From positions 1 to 38,753 of the forward strand of contig CANKIK010000030.1 in assembly GCA_947481985.1 (NCBI GenBank): DNA of 38,753 bases, read 5' to 3'. How positions within the stretch are numbered: the stretch's first letter is position 1; every line of letters begins with the position of its first letter. A program made the translations under genes and the position numbers. Shown piece after piece: positions 6,556 through 14,380 of the stretch. Below the pieces are notes generated by a model. It was given only the letters and a program-made list of their open reading frames with translations. It was not told the origin of the DNA and searched no databases. This stretch comes from QWOP01 sp003669605 (GTDB taxonomy: Bacteria > Planctomycetota > Planctomycetia > Pirellulales > UBA1268).

Positions 6556-9369
6556 ATGATCCCCCGATTCGCTCTCCGCGGCGTGTTCTTCCTGGCCCTC
6601 CTCGCCAGCTTCGTCACCACAGCCGCCACCGCCGCGCCGTCGTTTGAACGCGAGGTCGCCGCGATCCTCCGCACGCGCTGCGCCGGCTGCCACCATGACG
6701 GCGATGCCTCCGGCGATCTCTCCATGGAGACCTTCGCCGGATTCGCCAAGGGGGGCGCGTCAGGGCCGGCCTTCACCGCCGGCGATGCCCAGGCGTCGCT
6801 GTTCTTCAAGCGCCTCGAGGCCAGCGGCGACGATCACATGCCGCCGCTCGATCAGCCGCAGCCGACGGCGACCGAGAAGGCGCTGCTCGCTGCGTGGATC
6901 GCCGCCGGTGCCCCGCCCCCCGCCACCGACACCTCAATCCTGAAAAATCTCGTCGTCCCGAAGATCCCTCCTGCGGCGGGCCCGAAGCCGGTGACGGCGA
7001 TCGCCGTGTCGCCCGATGGCAGCCGTGTCGTCGTCGCGTCGGGGAGCGGGATCGTCGTTCTTGCCGGCGCCGCCCCGCCGGTCCCCTTCGAGAATCTCCC
7101 CCGGCGCGTCAACGCCGTGCACTTCTCGGCCGATGGCGCGCGGCTCGTGATCGCCGGTGGCACCGCCGGGCTCGTCGGCGAGGCGCAGCTCCGCGATGCC
7201 ATCACAGGCGCGCTGGTCCGTTCGTTCGGCGGCCATCGCGATCTCCTCCACGACGCCGAACTCTCCCCCGACGGCACGCTCCTGGCCACCGCCGGCTACG
7301 ACCGGGTGATCAAGGTCTGGAACACGGCCACCGGCGAGCTCATCCGCGCAATCGACGTCCACACCGGCGCCATCTTCGACCTCGCCTGGCACCCGTCGGG
7401 AAAACTGCTCGCCTCGGCAAGCGCCGACGAAACAGTCAAGCTGTGGCGGACCAGCGACGGCCTCCGCCTCGACACCCTCAATGAACCGCAGGGGGAGGTC
7501 CGCGCAGTTCTCTTCACGCCCGACGGCCAGCATGTCATCGCCGCCGGCCGCGACAAGCGGATCCATCTCTGGAAGCTCGTCACGCTCGAGCAACCGGGAC
7601 TCAATCCGCCGTTGCACTCCCGCTTCGCCCACGAGGCCCCGCTGCTGGCCCTGGCGCTCTCGGCCGATGGCAGCCGCGTGCTCGCTGCCGCCGAGGACCG
7701 CTCGTTGAGCCTCTGGAGCGTGCCCGAACTGGAGGGGGTGGGAGCATTGCCGCGGCAGCCCGACGTCGCCGCAGCATTGGCCAGCTTCCCCGACGGACGT
7801 TTTCTCGTCGGCCGCATGGACGGCTCCCTGGAACAACTCCCCGTGCCGCTGGCGACCCAACCTGCCGAGGTGGCGCTGGTCCCCGCCGGCCCGCCCCAAG
7901 CGCTCCTCGATGCGCCGCGCGATGCCCCGCGCGAGCCCGCCGCCGTCAGCGAACAGGAGCCCAACGATGCCGCTGGCGATTCCGGCCTGCTGCCGGGCCT
8001 GACAGCGACACCACCGATCACCGTCAGCGGATCGATCGCGCATCCGGACGACATCGATCTGGTCCGTTTCCATGGCCGTCGCGGCGAGACGCAATTGGTG
8101 GAGATCAACGCCGCCCGCTCGGGCTCCAAGCTCGACTCCCGTCTCGAGATCCTCCACGCTGACGGCAGTCCGGTGGAACGGGCCGTGCTCCAAGCAACGC
8201 GCGATTCCTGGCTCACCTTCCGCGGCAAGGACTCGAACCAGTCGGATGATTTCCGCGTCCATAATTGGATGGAGATGGAACTCGACGAATACCTCTACGT
8301 CGGTGGTGAAGTGGTGCGGCTGTGGCTCTATCCGCGGGGCCCCGACTCCGGCTTCAAGGTCTATCCCGGCAGCGGTGTCCGGCGGACGTACTTCGACACC
8401 ACCGCCATCACGCACCCGCTTGGCGAGCCTGCCTGGATCGTGGCGGCGCTGCCCCCCGGCACGCAACCTTCCGCCAACGGGCTCCCTGTCTTCCGCATCG
8501 CCCACGACAACGACGATGCCGCCAACCGGCGGCTGGGCACCGACTCCCAAGTGCTGTTCACGCCGCCGGCAGACGGCGACTACCTGGCGCGGGTCAGCGA
8601 CGTGCGGGGATTCGGCGCCACCAGCCCCACCGAAAATTGGAAATACACTCTCACCATCCGCCCACCACGGCCGTCATTCACCGCGACTATCAACGCCAAG
8701 GACATCGCCGTCAGCCCGGGCAGCGGCCGCGAGATTCCTGTGAGCGTGATCCGCGACGAAGGTTTTGAAGGTCCGGTGCGGGTGAGAATTGAAAACCTGC
8801 CGGCCGGATTCACGTTCCACGGGCCGGTGGAGATCGAGGCGGGGCAGGAGAGGGCCATCGGCATCCTCCGCGCGGCCGCCGATGCGCTCTCGCCTGACGA
8901 AGCGGCCGACGCGATGGTGAGCGTGCAGGCGTCGGCCATGATCGAAGGCCGTGAGGTCGTGCAGGTCTTGGGGACTCTCGGCGATCTCAAGCTCGCCGAG
9001 AAGCCGAAGCTGACCGTCGAGATTCTCGATGCCGACGGCAAGGGCTCTCCGCTGCCGGGCGAACCGCTCCTCTTCCGAATCCATCCCGGCGAGACGATCC
9101 AAGCCCGCGTCCGGGCCAACCGGCACGACTTCGCCGACCGGATCGAACTCGGTGGCGACGACTGTGGCCGCAACCTTCCCTTCGGCTGCTACGTCGACAA
9201 CATCGGTTTGAATGGCCTCTTAATCGTCGAGGGGCAAGTCGAACGGGAGTTCTTCATCACGGCCTCACGTATCGCCAAGCCGGGCCAGCGACTCTTTCAT
9301 CTGCGGGCCACGGCCGACGGCGGCCAGTGCTCGGAGCCGGTGGTGCTCGAGGTCGTCCCGGCCGACTGA
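6556..9369 (+). CDS. Planctomycete cytochrome c / WD40 repeat / PPC-domain protein
   Basis: A 937-residue exported multidomain protein. Residues 1-26 are a signal peptide. A planctomycete-type cytochrome c domain follows, with CAGCH (C42, C45, H46) and a possible methionine ligand in DHMPPLDQ. From about 146 to 430 there are WD40 repeats, the clearest being LSPDGTLLATAGYDRVIKVW and PSGKLLASASADETVKLW. From about 463 a pre-peptidase C-terminal (PPC)-like beta domain begins (SEQEPNDAAG, HPDDIDLVRFHGRRGE), followed by further beta-rich sequence. The frame is open upstream to 6136, but the ATG at 6556 begins at the signal peptide and lies after a terminator. This architecture is recurrent in planctomycetes next to DUF1501/DUF1553 genes. 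It likely acts in the periplasm. The electron partner and substrate are unknown. Confidence 0.9.
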   Translation: MIPRFALRGVFFLALLASFVTTAATAAPSFEREVAAILRTRCAGCHHDGDASGDLSMETFAGFAKGGASGPAFTAGDAQASLFFKRLEASGDDHMPPLDQPQPTATEKALLAAWIAAGAPPPATDTSILKNLVVPKIPPAAGPKPVTAIAVSPDGSRVVVASGSGIVVLAGAAPPVPFENLPRRVNAVHFSADGARLVIAGGTAGLVGEAQLRDAITGALVRSFGGHRDLLHDAELSPDGTLLATAGYDRVIKVWNTATGELIRAIDVHTGAIFDLAWHPSGKLLASASADETVKLWRTSDGLRLDTLNEPQGEVRAVLFTPDGQHVIAAGRDKRIHLWKLVTLEQPGLNPPLHSRFAHEAPLLALALSADGSRVLAAAEDRSLSLWSVPELEGVGALPRQPDVAAALASFPDGRFLVGRMDGSLEQLPVPLATQPAEVALVPAGPPQALLDAPRDAPREPAAVSEQEPNDAAGDSGLLPGLTATPPITVSGSIAHPDDIDLVRFHGRRGETQLVEINAARSGSKLDSRLEILHADGSPVERAVLQATRDSWLTFRGKDSNQSDDFRVHNWMEMELDEYLYVGGEVVRLWLYPRGPDSGFKVYPGSGVRRTYFDTTAITHPLGEPAWIVAALPPGTQPSANGLPVFRIAHDNDDAANRRLGTDSQVLFTPPADGDYLARVSDVRGFGATSPTENWKYTLTIRPPRPSFTATINAKDIAVSPGSGREIPVSVIRDEGFEGPVRVRIENLPAGFTFHGPVEIEAGQERAIGILRAAADALSPDEAADAMVSVQASAMIEGREVVQVLGTLGDLKLAEKPKLTVEILDADGKGSPLPGEPLLFRIHPGETIQARVRANRHDFADRIELGGDDCGRNLPFGCYVDNIGLNGLLIVEGQVEREFFITASRIAKPGQRLFHLRATADGGQCSEPVVLEVVPAD

Positions 9370-9485
9370 GCGGCGGCCGAGCGATGGATGGTGGCGGCTC
9401 GGGGCACCGGCGTCCGGGTAATCCCCCATCGGCTGGATGTGCCCTGAGACGGCCGCGCCTTCCCTCCCGTGGTACTCTCAGTTGC

Positions 9486-10223
9486 ATGTCCCGCGCTCTT
9501 GCCCACACCCTCGTCGTCGCGGTCCTTGCCGCCCTCCTTGTCCTCGCCTTCCGGCAGAGCGGCTATGAATTTCAGTGGGAGGGCGTCTGGGCCTACCGGC
9601 AGAAGTTCGTCACCGGCTGGCTGACGACCGTCGCCATGAGCCTTTTCAGTCTTGTGCTCTCGGCCCTCGTCGGCCTCGTCACGGCCGTCGGCCTGCGGTC
9701 GCGGTGGACGCTCGTCGAGGCCACGGCGCGCGTGTATGTGGAACTGATCCGCGGCACGCCCCTGTTGGTCCAGTTGCTGATCGGGTTCTATGTCGTCGCC
9801 AACTCGGTGGGACTTGAAAACCGCTACGTCGTCGGCGTGATCGTGCTGGCGCTGTTCAGCGGCGCCTACATGGCGGAGATTTTTCGCGGGGGCCTGGCCG
9901 CGATCCCCGCCGGGCAGCGCGACGCCGCCCGCGCGATCGGCCTCACCCCCTGGCAGAGCATGCGGCTGGTGATTCTTCCCCAGGCGATCCGACTGGTGCT
10001 GCCGCCGGTGGCCGGGCAACTGGTGTCGCTGGTCAAGGATTCGTCGCTCCTTTCGGTGATCGCAGTCTCCGAGTTCACGCTCGCGGCCCAGGAGGTGAAT
10101 GCGTTCACGTTTTCGACCCTGGAGAGTTATCTGCCGCTGGCCGCCGGCTACCTCCTGCTGACGCTCCCCCTCTCGGGCCTGTCGCGGTGGCTCGAGCGAC
10201 GCTTTGCCTACGAGGCCGGCTGA
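9486..10223 (+). CDS. Polar amino acid-type ABC transporter permease
   Basis: A 245-residue inner-membrane permease of the HisM/GlnP type, with about five membrane segments starting at residue 5 (ALAHTLVVAVLAALLVLAF). GTPLLVQLLIGFY is characteristic of the family. The coupling (EAA) loop is present as GAYMAEIFRGGLAAIPAGQ, continuing into DAARAIGLTPWQSMRLVILPQ. The ATG at 9486 is chosen because it starts at the first membrane helix. It is the first gene of a four-gene overlapping operon and shares TGATG with the ATPase. No substrate-binding protein is encoded nearby or fused to it. By family the substrate is a polar amino acid or similar zwitterion. The operon context suggests histidine, cysteine or a thiohistidine, which is inference. 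Confidence 0.92.
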   Translation: MSRALAHTLVVAVLAALLVLAFRQSGYEFQWEGVWAYRQKFVTGWLTTVAMSLFSLVLSALVGLVTAVGLRSRWTLVEATARVYVELIRGTPLLVQLLIGFYVVANSVGLENRYVVGVIVLALFSGAYMAEIFRGGLAAIPAGQRDAARAIGLTPWQSMRLVILPQAIRLVLPPVAGQLVSLVKDSSLLSVIAVSEFTLAAQEVNAFTFSTLESYLPLAAGYLLLTLPLSGLSRWLERRFAYEAG

Positions 10224-10951
10224 TGGAACTTGTCGTCCGCGGACTGACGCAGCGTTTCGGGACCACGACCGTCCTCGACCGGCTCGATCTCACCACCGGG
10301 GACATCCGGGCGCTGGTCCTTGTCGGACCCTCCGGCGGTGGCAAGACGACCCTCCTGCGGATCCTCGCCGGGCTCGATCTGCCGGTGGAGGGGAGCGTCA
10401 GTTTCGCTGGGGCCGTGGTGCCGCAGGACGAGGCTGGCCTTCTCGCCTACCGGCGTCGCGTCGGCACCGTCTTTCAGGCCTATAACCTCTTCCCCCACCT
10501 CTCGGCACTCGACAATCTCACGCTGCCGTTGGTGCACGTCCACGGCCTCTCTGCCGCCGCCGCGCGGGAGCGGGTCCGCGAACCGCTCGAGCGGTTCAAA
10601 CTGGCAGAGCACGCCCACAAGCGTCCCAGCCAGCTCTCCGGCGGACAAAAACAGCGGATCGCGATCCTCCGGGCGCTCGTCGTCCACCCCACGCGGCTGT
10701 TCCTCGATGAGCCGACCTCGGCCCTCGATCCGGAAATGACCGCCGAGGTTCTGGAGATGATCGGCGAGCTCAAAGCCCTCGGCACACGTTTCGTTCTCGT
10801 CACCCACGAAATGGGGTTTGCCCGCAAGGTCGCCGACGAAGTGGCCTTCGTGGGGGGGGGGAAGGTCGTCGCCAGCGGTCCGGGCCCTACGATGTTCGAG
10901 CATTGCCCTGAACCCAGGGTCCGTGACTTCTTCGCGAGGATTCTGCCATGA
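10223..10951 (+). CDS. Polar amino acid-type ABC transporter ATPase
   Basis: A 242-residue nucleotide-binding subunit of the GlnQ/HisP type. It has Walker A (GPSGGGKTTL, about 35-44), Q-loop (VFQAYNLFPHLSALDN), signature (LSGGQKQRIAI), Walker B (RLFLDEPTSALDPE) and H-loop (LVTHEMGFARKVADEV). All catalytic motifs are intact, so it should be active with the permease just upstream. It overlaps the permease stop by one base (TGATG) and the next gene by ATGA. A run of ten G at 10852-10861 lies inside the 3' part but keeps the frame (FVGGGKVVASG). A three-codon-offset in-frame upstream start exists and is less likely. Confidence 0.93.
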   Translation: MELVVRGLTQRFGTTTVLDRLDLTTGDIRALVLVGPSGGGKTTLLRILAGLDLPVEGSVSFAGAVVPQDEAGLLAYRRRVGTVFQAYNLFPHLSALDNLTLPLVHVHGLSAAAARERVREPLERFKLAEHAHKRPSQLSGGQKQRIAILRALVVHPTRLFLDEPTSALDPEMTAEVLEMIGELKALGTRFVLVTHEMGFARKVADEVAFVGGGKVVASGPGPTMFEHCPEPRVRDFFARILP

Positions 10952-12027
10952 CGCTCAAGGGATCTGATCCGGCCACATCCAGACAATCCCAACGCGACGA
11001 CGAAGATCGGCCTCTGAACTGGCTTGAGTCCCCTGCCGTACGGGCCTTCGTCGGCACCCTGGTGGCCGATGCGATCGCCATGCCGGTTCACTGGTACTAC
11101 GACCGCGCCAAGCTCGACCGTGACTTTCCCAGTTTCTCTGGATACGCCGCCCCCAAGGAGGTGCACCCCGACAGCATCCTCTGGCGGAGCCACTACGAGC
11201 CGGCCAGTCCCGAAGCAGATATTCTTCACGACCAGGCTCAATACTGGGGCAAGCGTGGCATCCACTACCACCGCCATCTTCTGGCGGGGGAGAATACGCT
11301 CAACGCCACCCTCGGCCTGGAGCTGGCGGGCTTGGTACACCGCAACCGCCACTGGGACGCCGAGCGCTGGCTGGAGGAATACGTGGCCTTCATGCGCCGT
11401 CCGGGGAGCCACCGCGACACCTACGTCGAAGAGTACCACCGCCACTTCTTCACCAATCTCGCCCAGGGCCGCAAGCCGATCAACTGCGGAGTCCGCGACG
11501 AGCACATCGGGGGGCTGGTGCCGGTGGCAGCCCTCGTGGCCGCCCTCGGCGATCGGCATCCCGATCTGCGGCAGGTTGTACGCGAGCATGTCAACCTGAC
11601 CCACAAAGACCGCGACGTCCTCGCCGCTGCCGATGGTCTGGTGCGGATGCTCGTGAAAGTCTGCCGCGGCGCCGACCTGCGGCAGACAATCCTCGAGGAG
11701 GGGAGCGACTGGATTTCGGCAGCAAAGCTTGCCGATTGGTCCGATCTTCCCGATCGGACCGTCGTCGGCACCCGGCTCTCCACCGCCTGCTACATCCCCG
11801 ACGCCTTCCCCGCCGCCCTCTTCCTCGCCTGGCGGCATCACGACGACTTCGCCGCCGGCGTACTCGGAAATGCCCTCTGCGGCGGCGACAACTGCCATCG
11901 GGGGGCGGTCGTGGGGGCCCTGCTGGGGGCCGCCAATCCGATCCCCGCACCCCTCGTGGAAGGGTTGCGGGCCGGTGCTAGAGTTGAGGACGTTTTCAGC
12001 CGTTCACCCAAGGGCACTCCTGCATGA
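10948..12027 (+). CDS. ADP-ribosylglycohydrolase-fold protein with altered metal site
   Basis: A 359-residue protein recognised as ADP-ribosylglycohydrolase (ADPRH/DraG) fold from VRAFVGTLVADAIAMPVHWYYD near residue 30, and LCGGDNCHRGAVVGALLGAA near 310. In active family members these read roughly GxxxGDALG and GGDTDT, and a central TDDT motif supplies further metal ligands. Here the N-terminal Asp is kept. The central motif seems to be GENT (in LAGENTLNATLGLELAGL), and the last is GGDNCH, so the second Asp is Cys and the next Thr is His. Hydrolysis of ADP-ribose from protein is therefore doubtful. It overlaps both neighbours as ATGA, between the ABC ATPase and OvoA, which suggests a role in thiohistidine metabolism or its regulation. 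That role is inferred. Confidence 0.85.
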   Translation: MTLKGSDPATSRQSQRDDEDRPLNWLESPAVRAFVGTLVADAIAMPVHWYYDRAKLDRDFPSFSGYAAPKEVHPDSILWRSHYEPASPEADILHDQAQYWGKRGIHYHRHLLAGENTLNATLGLELAGLVHRNRHWDAERWLEEYVAFMRRPGSHRDTYVEEYHRHFFTNLAQGRKPINCGVRDEHIGGLVPVAALVAALGDRHPDLRQVVREHVNLTHKDRDVLAAADGLVRMLVKVCRGADLRQTILEEGSDWISAAKLADWSDLPDRTVVGTRLSTACYIPDAFPAALFLAWRHHDDFAAGVLGNALCGGDNCHRGAVVGALLGAANPIPAPLVEGLRAGARVEDVFSRSPKGTPA

Positions 12028-14288
12028 CCTCCGTGGCCACGTCCGCCGGATCGCACCGCGACGGCGCACCGACCGACCGCGATGCCCCCACACTGACGTC
12101 GTTCCCCTGGTCCACCATCGATGGCCTCGTCCCCACCAAGACGATCCTGCTCTCGGCCGGATCGGCAGCGGAGCCCGGGACGGCCGATCTGGTTGCCGCC
12201 AAGCGGGAAGAAATCCTCGCCTACTTCCACCGCACCTGCGAGATCGACCAACGGCTCTTCGGCCTGATTGCGAACGAAAAGGCGTTCTTCGTCCGCCACG
12301 AGCCACTCCGCCATCCGCCGATCTTTTACTTCGCCCATCCGGCGACGTTTTACGTCAACAAGCTGTTCGTCGCCCGCCACTTCACCACCCGCATCGATCC
12401 GGCGATGGAAGCGATGATGGCGGTGGGTGTCGATGAGATGTCGTGGGACGATCTCAACTCCGCCCATTACGACTGGCCGACGGTGGATGCCGTCCGCCGC
12501 TACCGGCAGCGGGTCCGCCAGCGCGTCGACGCCTTCATCCGCACGATGCCATTGGAACTCCCGATCCGTCAGGATTCGCCCGCCTGGATGATCTTGATGG
12601 GAATCGAACACGAGCGGATCCACCTCGAGACTTCCTCGGCGATCCTCCGGCAGATGCCGCTGGCTGACCTGCGCCGCGAGGCCGATCTGACTGCAGACGA
12701 GAAAGGCCTCTGGCGGACCTGCCGGGCCGCAGGGCCTCGCCCTGCCAACCCCTGGGTAGAGGTGGCGGCGCAGAGCGTCCGGCTGGGGAAGCGGGACGAC
12801 GACCAGACCTACGGCTGGGACAACGAGTATGGCACCGAAGAGGTCCGGCTCCCGGCGTTCAGCGCCTCCAGACAACTGGTGTCCAATGGCGAATTCTTGG
12901 AGTTCGTTGAGGCCGGTGGCTACGGCGACGAGTCGCTCTGGACAGACGAGGGCCGCGGCTGGCTGCAATACACCAAGGCCACGCACCCGCGATTCTGGCG
13001 GAGGCATTCCACCACGTGGTCGCAGCGGAACCTGCTCGACGAAATTCCCCTACCGCTCGACTGGCCGGTGGAGATCAATTGCCTCGAGGCCCAGGCTTGG
13101 TGTGCCTGGAAGCGACAGCAGACAGGGCTCAATATCCAACTCCCCACCGAGGCCCACTGGCAACTCCTGCGGGGCACCATCGATACCGACCAGCCCCACT
13201 GGGGCTCCGCCCCGGGCAACATCAACCTCGAACATTTCGCCAGCAGTTGCCCCGTGACGATGTTTCCACAGGGGGAATTTTGCGACGTTATCGGCAACGT
13301 CTGGCAATGGACGCGGACGCCGATCATGCCCTTCAAGGGTTTCGAGGTCCATCCGCTGTACGACGACTTCTCGGTGCCGACGTTTGACGGCCGGCACAAC
13401 CTCATCAAGGGGGGCTCTTGGATCTCCACCGGCAATGAGGCCCTGGCCAGCGCCCGCTACGCCTTCCGCCGGCACTTCTACCAGCACGCCGGCTTCCGCC
13501 CGATCATCGACGCCCCCGGCCACGACTGCATCACCGAGGGCTCAAAACTCTACGAGACCGATGGCTTGGTGACGCAGTATCTGGAGTTTCATTACGGCCC
13601 GGAGGCGTTGGGAGTCGCCAACTTCCCCACGGCCTGCGCCGCCGAGGCGATCCGGCACCTGCCGGAAAACCGGCGGCGGCGGTGCCTCGACATCGGTTGC
13701 TCGGTGGGGCGCTCGACCTTCGAGTTTGCCCGCAGCTTTGAGCACGTCGACGGCATCGATTTCTCCGCCCGGTTTATCCAGTCCGGCGTCCGCCTCCAGG
13801 CCGGGGGCGAGGTGCATTACGAGGTCCCCACCGAGGGGGAGTTGACGGTAGCCCGGAGCGTGTCGCTGGCGAAGTTGGGGTTGGCGGACCTCCGCGGCCG
13901 GGTGGCCTTCCTGCAGGGAGACGCCTGCAACCTCAAGCCGCTGTTCACCGACTACGACCTCGTATTCGCCGGTAACCTCATCGACCGGCTCTACGATCCG
14001 TCGCTGTTTCTCGCTCTCATTGGCGGCCGGGTGCTCCCCGGCGGCCTGCTGGTGATCACCTCGCCCTACACCTGGCTTGAGGAATACACCCCCAAGTCCA
14101 AGTGGCTCGGAGGTCGGCGCGAGCACGGGGAGCCACAGACGACGTTTGCCGGTCTGTGCCACGCTCTGGAGGAGGGGTTTTCCCTCGTCCACCGCAGCGA
14201 CATTCCGATGGTCATCCGCGAGACCGCCCGGAAGCACCAGCACACGATCGCCGAGATGACGGTCTGGCGCCGGTTCGACACCGCCTGA
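12024..14288 (+). CDS. ovoA: 5-histidylcysteine sulfoxide synthase / thiohistidine N-methyltransferase (OvoA)
   Basis: A 754-residue OvoA, the iron enzyme that couples histidine and cysteine with oxygen in ovothiol biosynthesis and later N-methylates the thiohistidine. The N-terminal DinB-like domain carries H105 (FAHPATFY) and the HxxxHxE motif (H196, H200, E202 in GIEHERIHLE), the expected three-histidine iron site. The central formylglycine-generating-enzyme-like domain (about 245-495) includes NVWQWTRTP and HFYQHAGFRP. The C-terminal class I methyltransferase starts near 554 (CLDIGCSVGRSTFEFA). Length and order match full OvoA rather than the methyltransferase-lacking EgtB. It overlaps the ADPRH-like gene as ATGA and is last in the operon. 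The companion PLP lyase OvoB is not in the window. Confidence 0.93.
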   Translation: MTSVATSAGSHRDGAPTDRDAPTLTSFPWSTIDGLVPTKTILLSAGSAAEPGTADLVAAKREEILAYFHRTCEIDQRLFGLIANEKAFFVRHEPLRHPPIFYFAHPATFYVNKLFVARHFTTRIDPAMEAMMAVGVDEMSWDDLNSAHYDWPTVDAVRRYRQRVRQRVDAFIRTMPLELPIRQDSPAWMILMGIEHERIHLETSSAILRQMPLADLRREADLTADEKGLWRTCRAAGPRPANPWVEVAAQSVRLGKRDDDQTYGWDNEYGTEEVRLPAFSASRQLVSNGEFLEFVEAGGYGDESLWTDEGRGWLQYTKATHPRFWRRHSTTWSQRNLLDEIPLPLDWPVEINCLEAQAWCAWKRQQTGLNIQLPTEAHWQLLRGTIDTDQPHWGSAPGNINLEHFASSCPVTMFPQGEFCDVIGNVWQWTRTPIMPFKGFEVHPLYDDFSVPTFDGRHNLIKGGSWISTGNEALASARYAFRRHFYQHAGFRPIIDAPGHDCITEGSKLYETDGLVTQYLEFHYGPEALGVANFPTACAAEAIRHLPENRRRRCLDIGCSVGRSTFEFARSFEHVDGIDFSARFIQSGVRLQAGGEVHYEVPTEGELTVARSVSLAKLGLADLRGRVAFLQGDACNLKPLFTDYDLVFAGNLIDRLYDPSLFLALIGGRVLPGGLLVITSPYTWLEEYTPKSKWLGGRREHGEPQTTFAGLCHALEEGFSLVHRSDIPMVIRETARKHQHTIAEMTVWRRFDTA

Positions 14289-14365
14289 CCAGCCGCCAGC
14301 CGCCGCTGGGGTGGCCTGCCGGCGTGACTCCGGTGGCGTGATCGTCTACAGTAAGAGTCCCTTTT

Positions 14366-14371
14366 GAAGGA
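14366..14371 (+). promoter_or_regulatory. Ribosome binding site deciding a GTG start
   Basis: GAAGGA lies nine bases before the GTG at 14381. There is no in-frame ATG near the start of the conserved N-terminal module, so this site supports GTG as the initiator. Confidence 0.5.
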
Positions 14372-14380
14372 CCTACCCAG

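Noticed and set aside
6934..8550. A 538-codon minus-strand open frame opposite the cytochrome-WD40 gene
   Set aside because: Composition is that of a reverse-frame shadow and no motif is seen. The WD40 repeats on the plus strand are clear.
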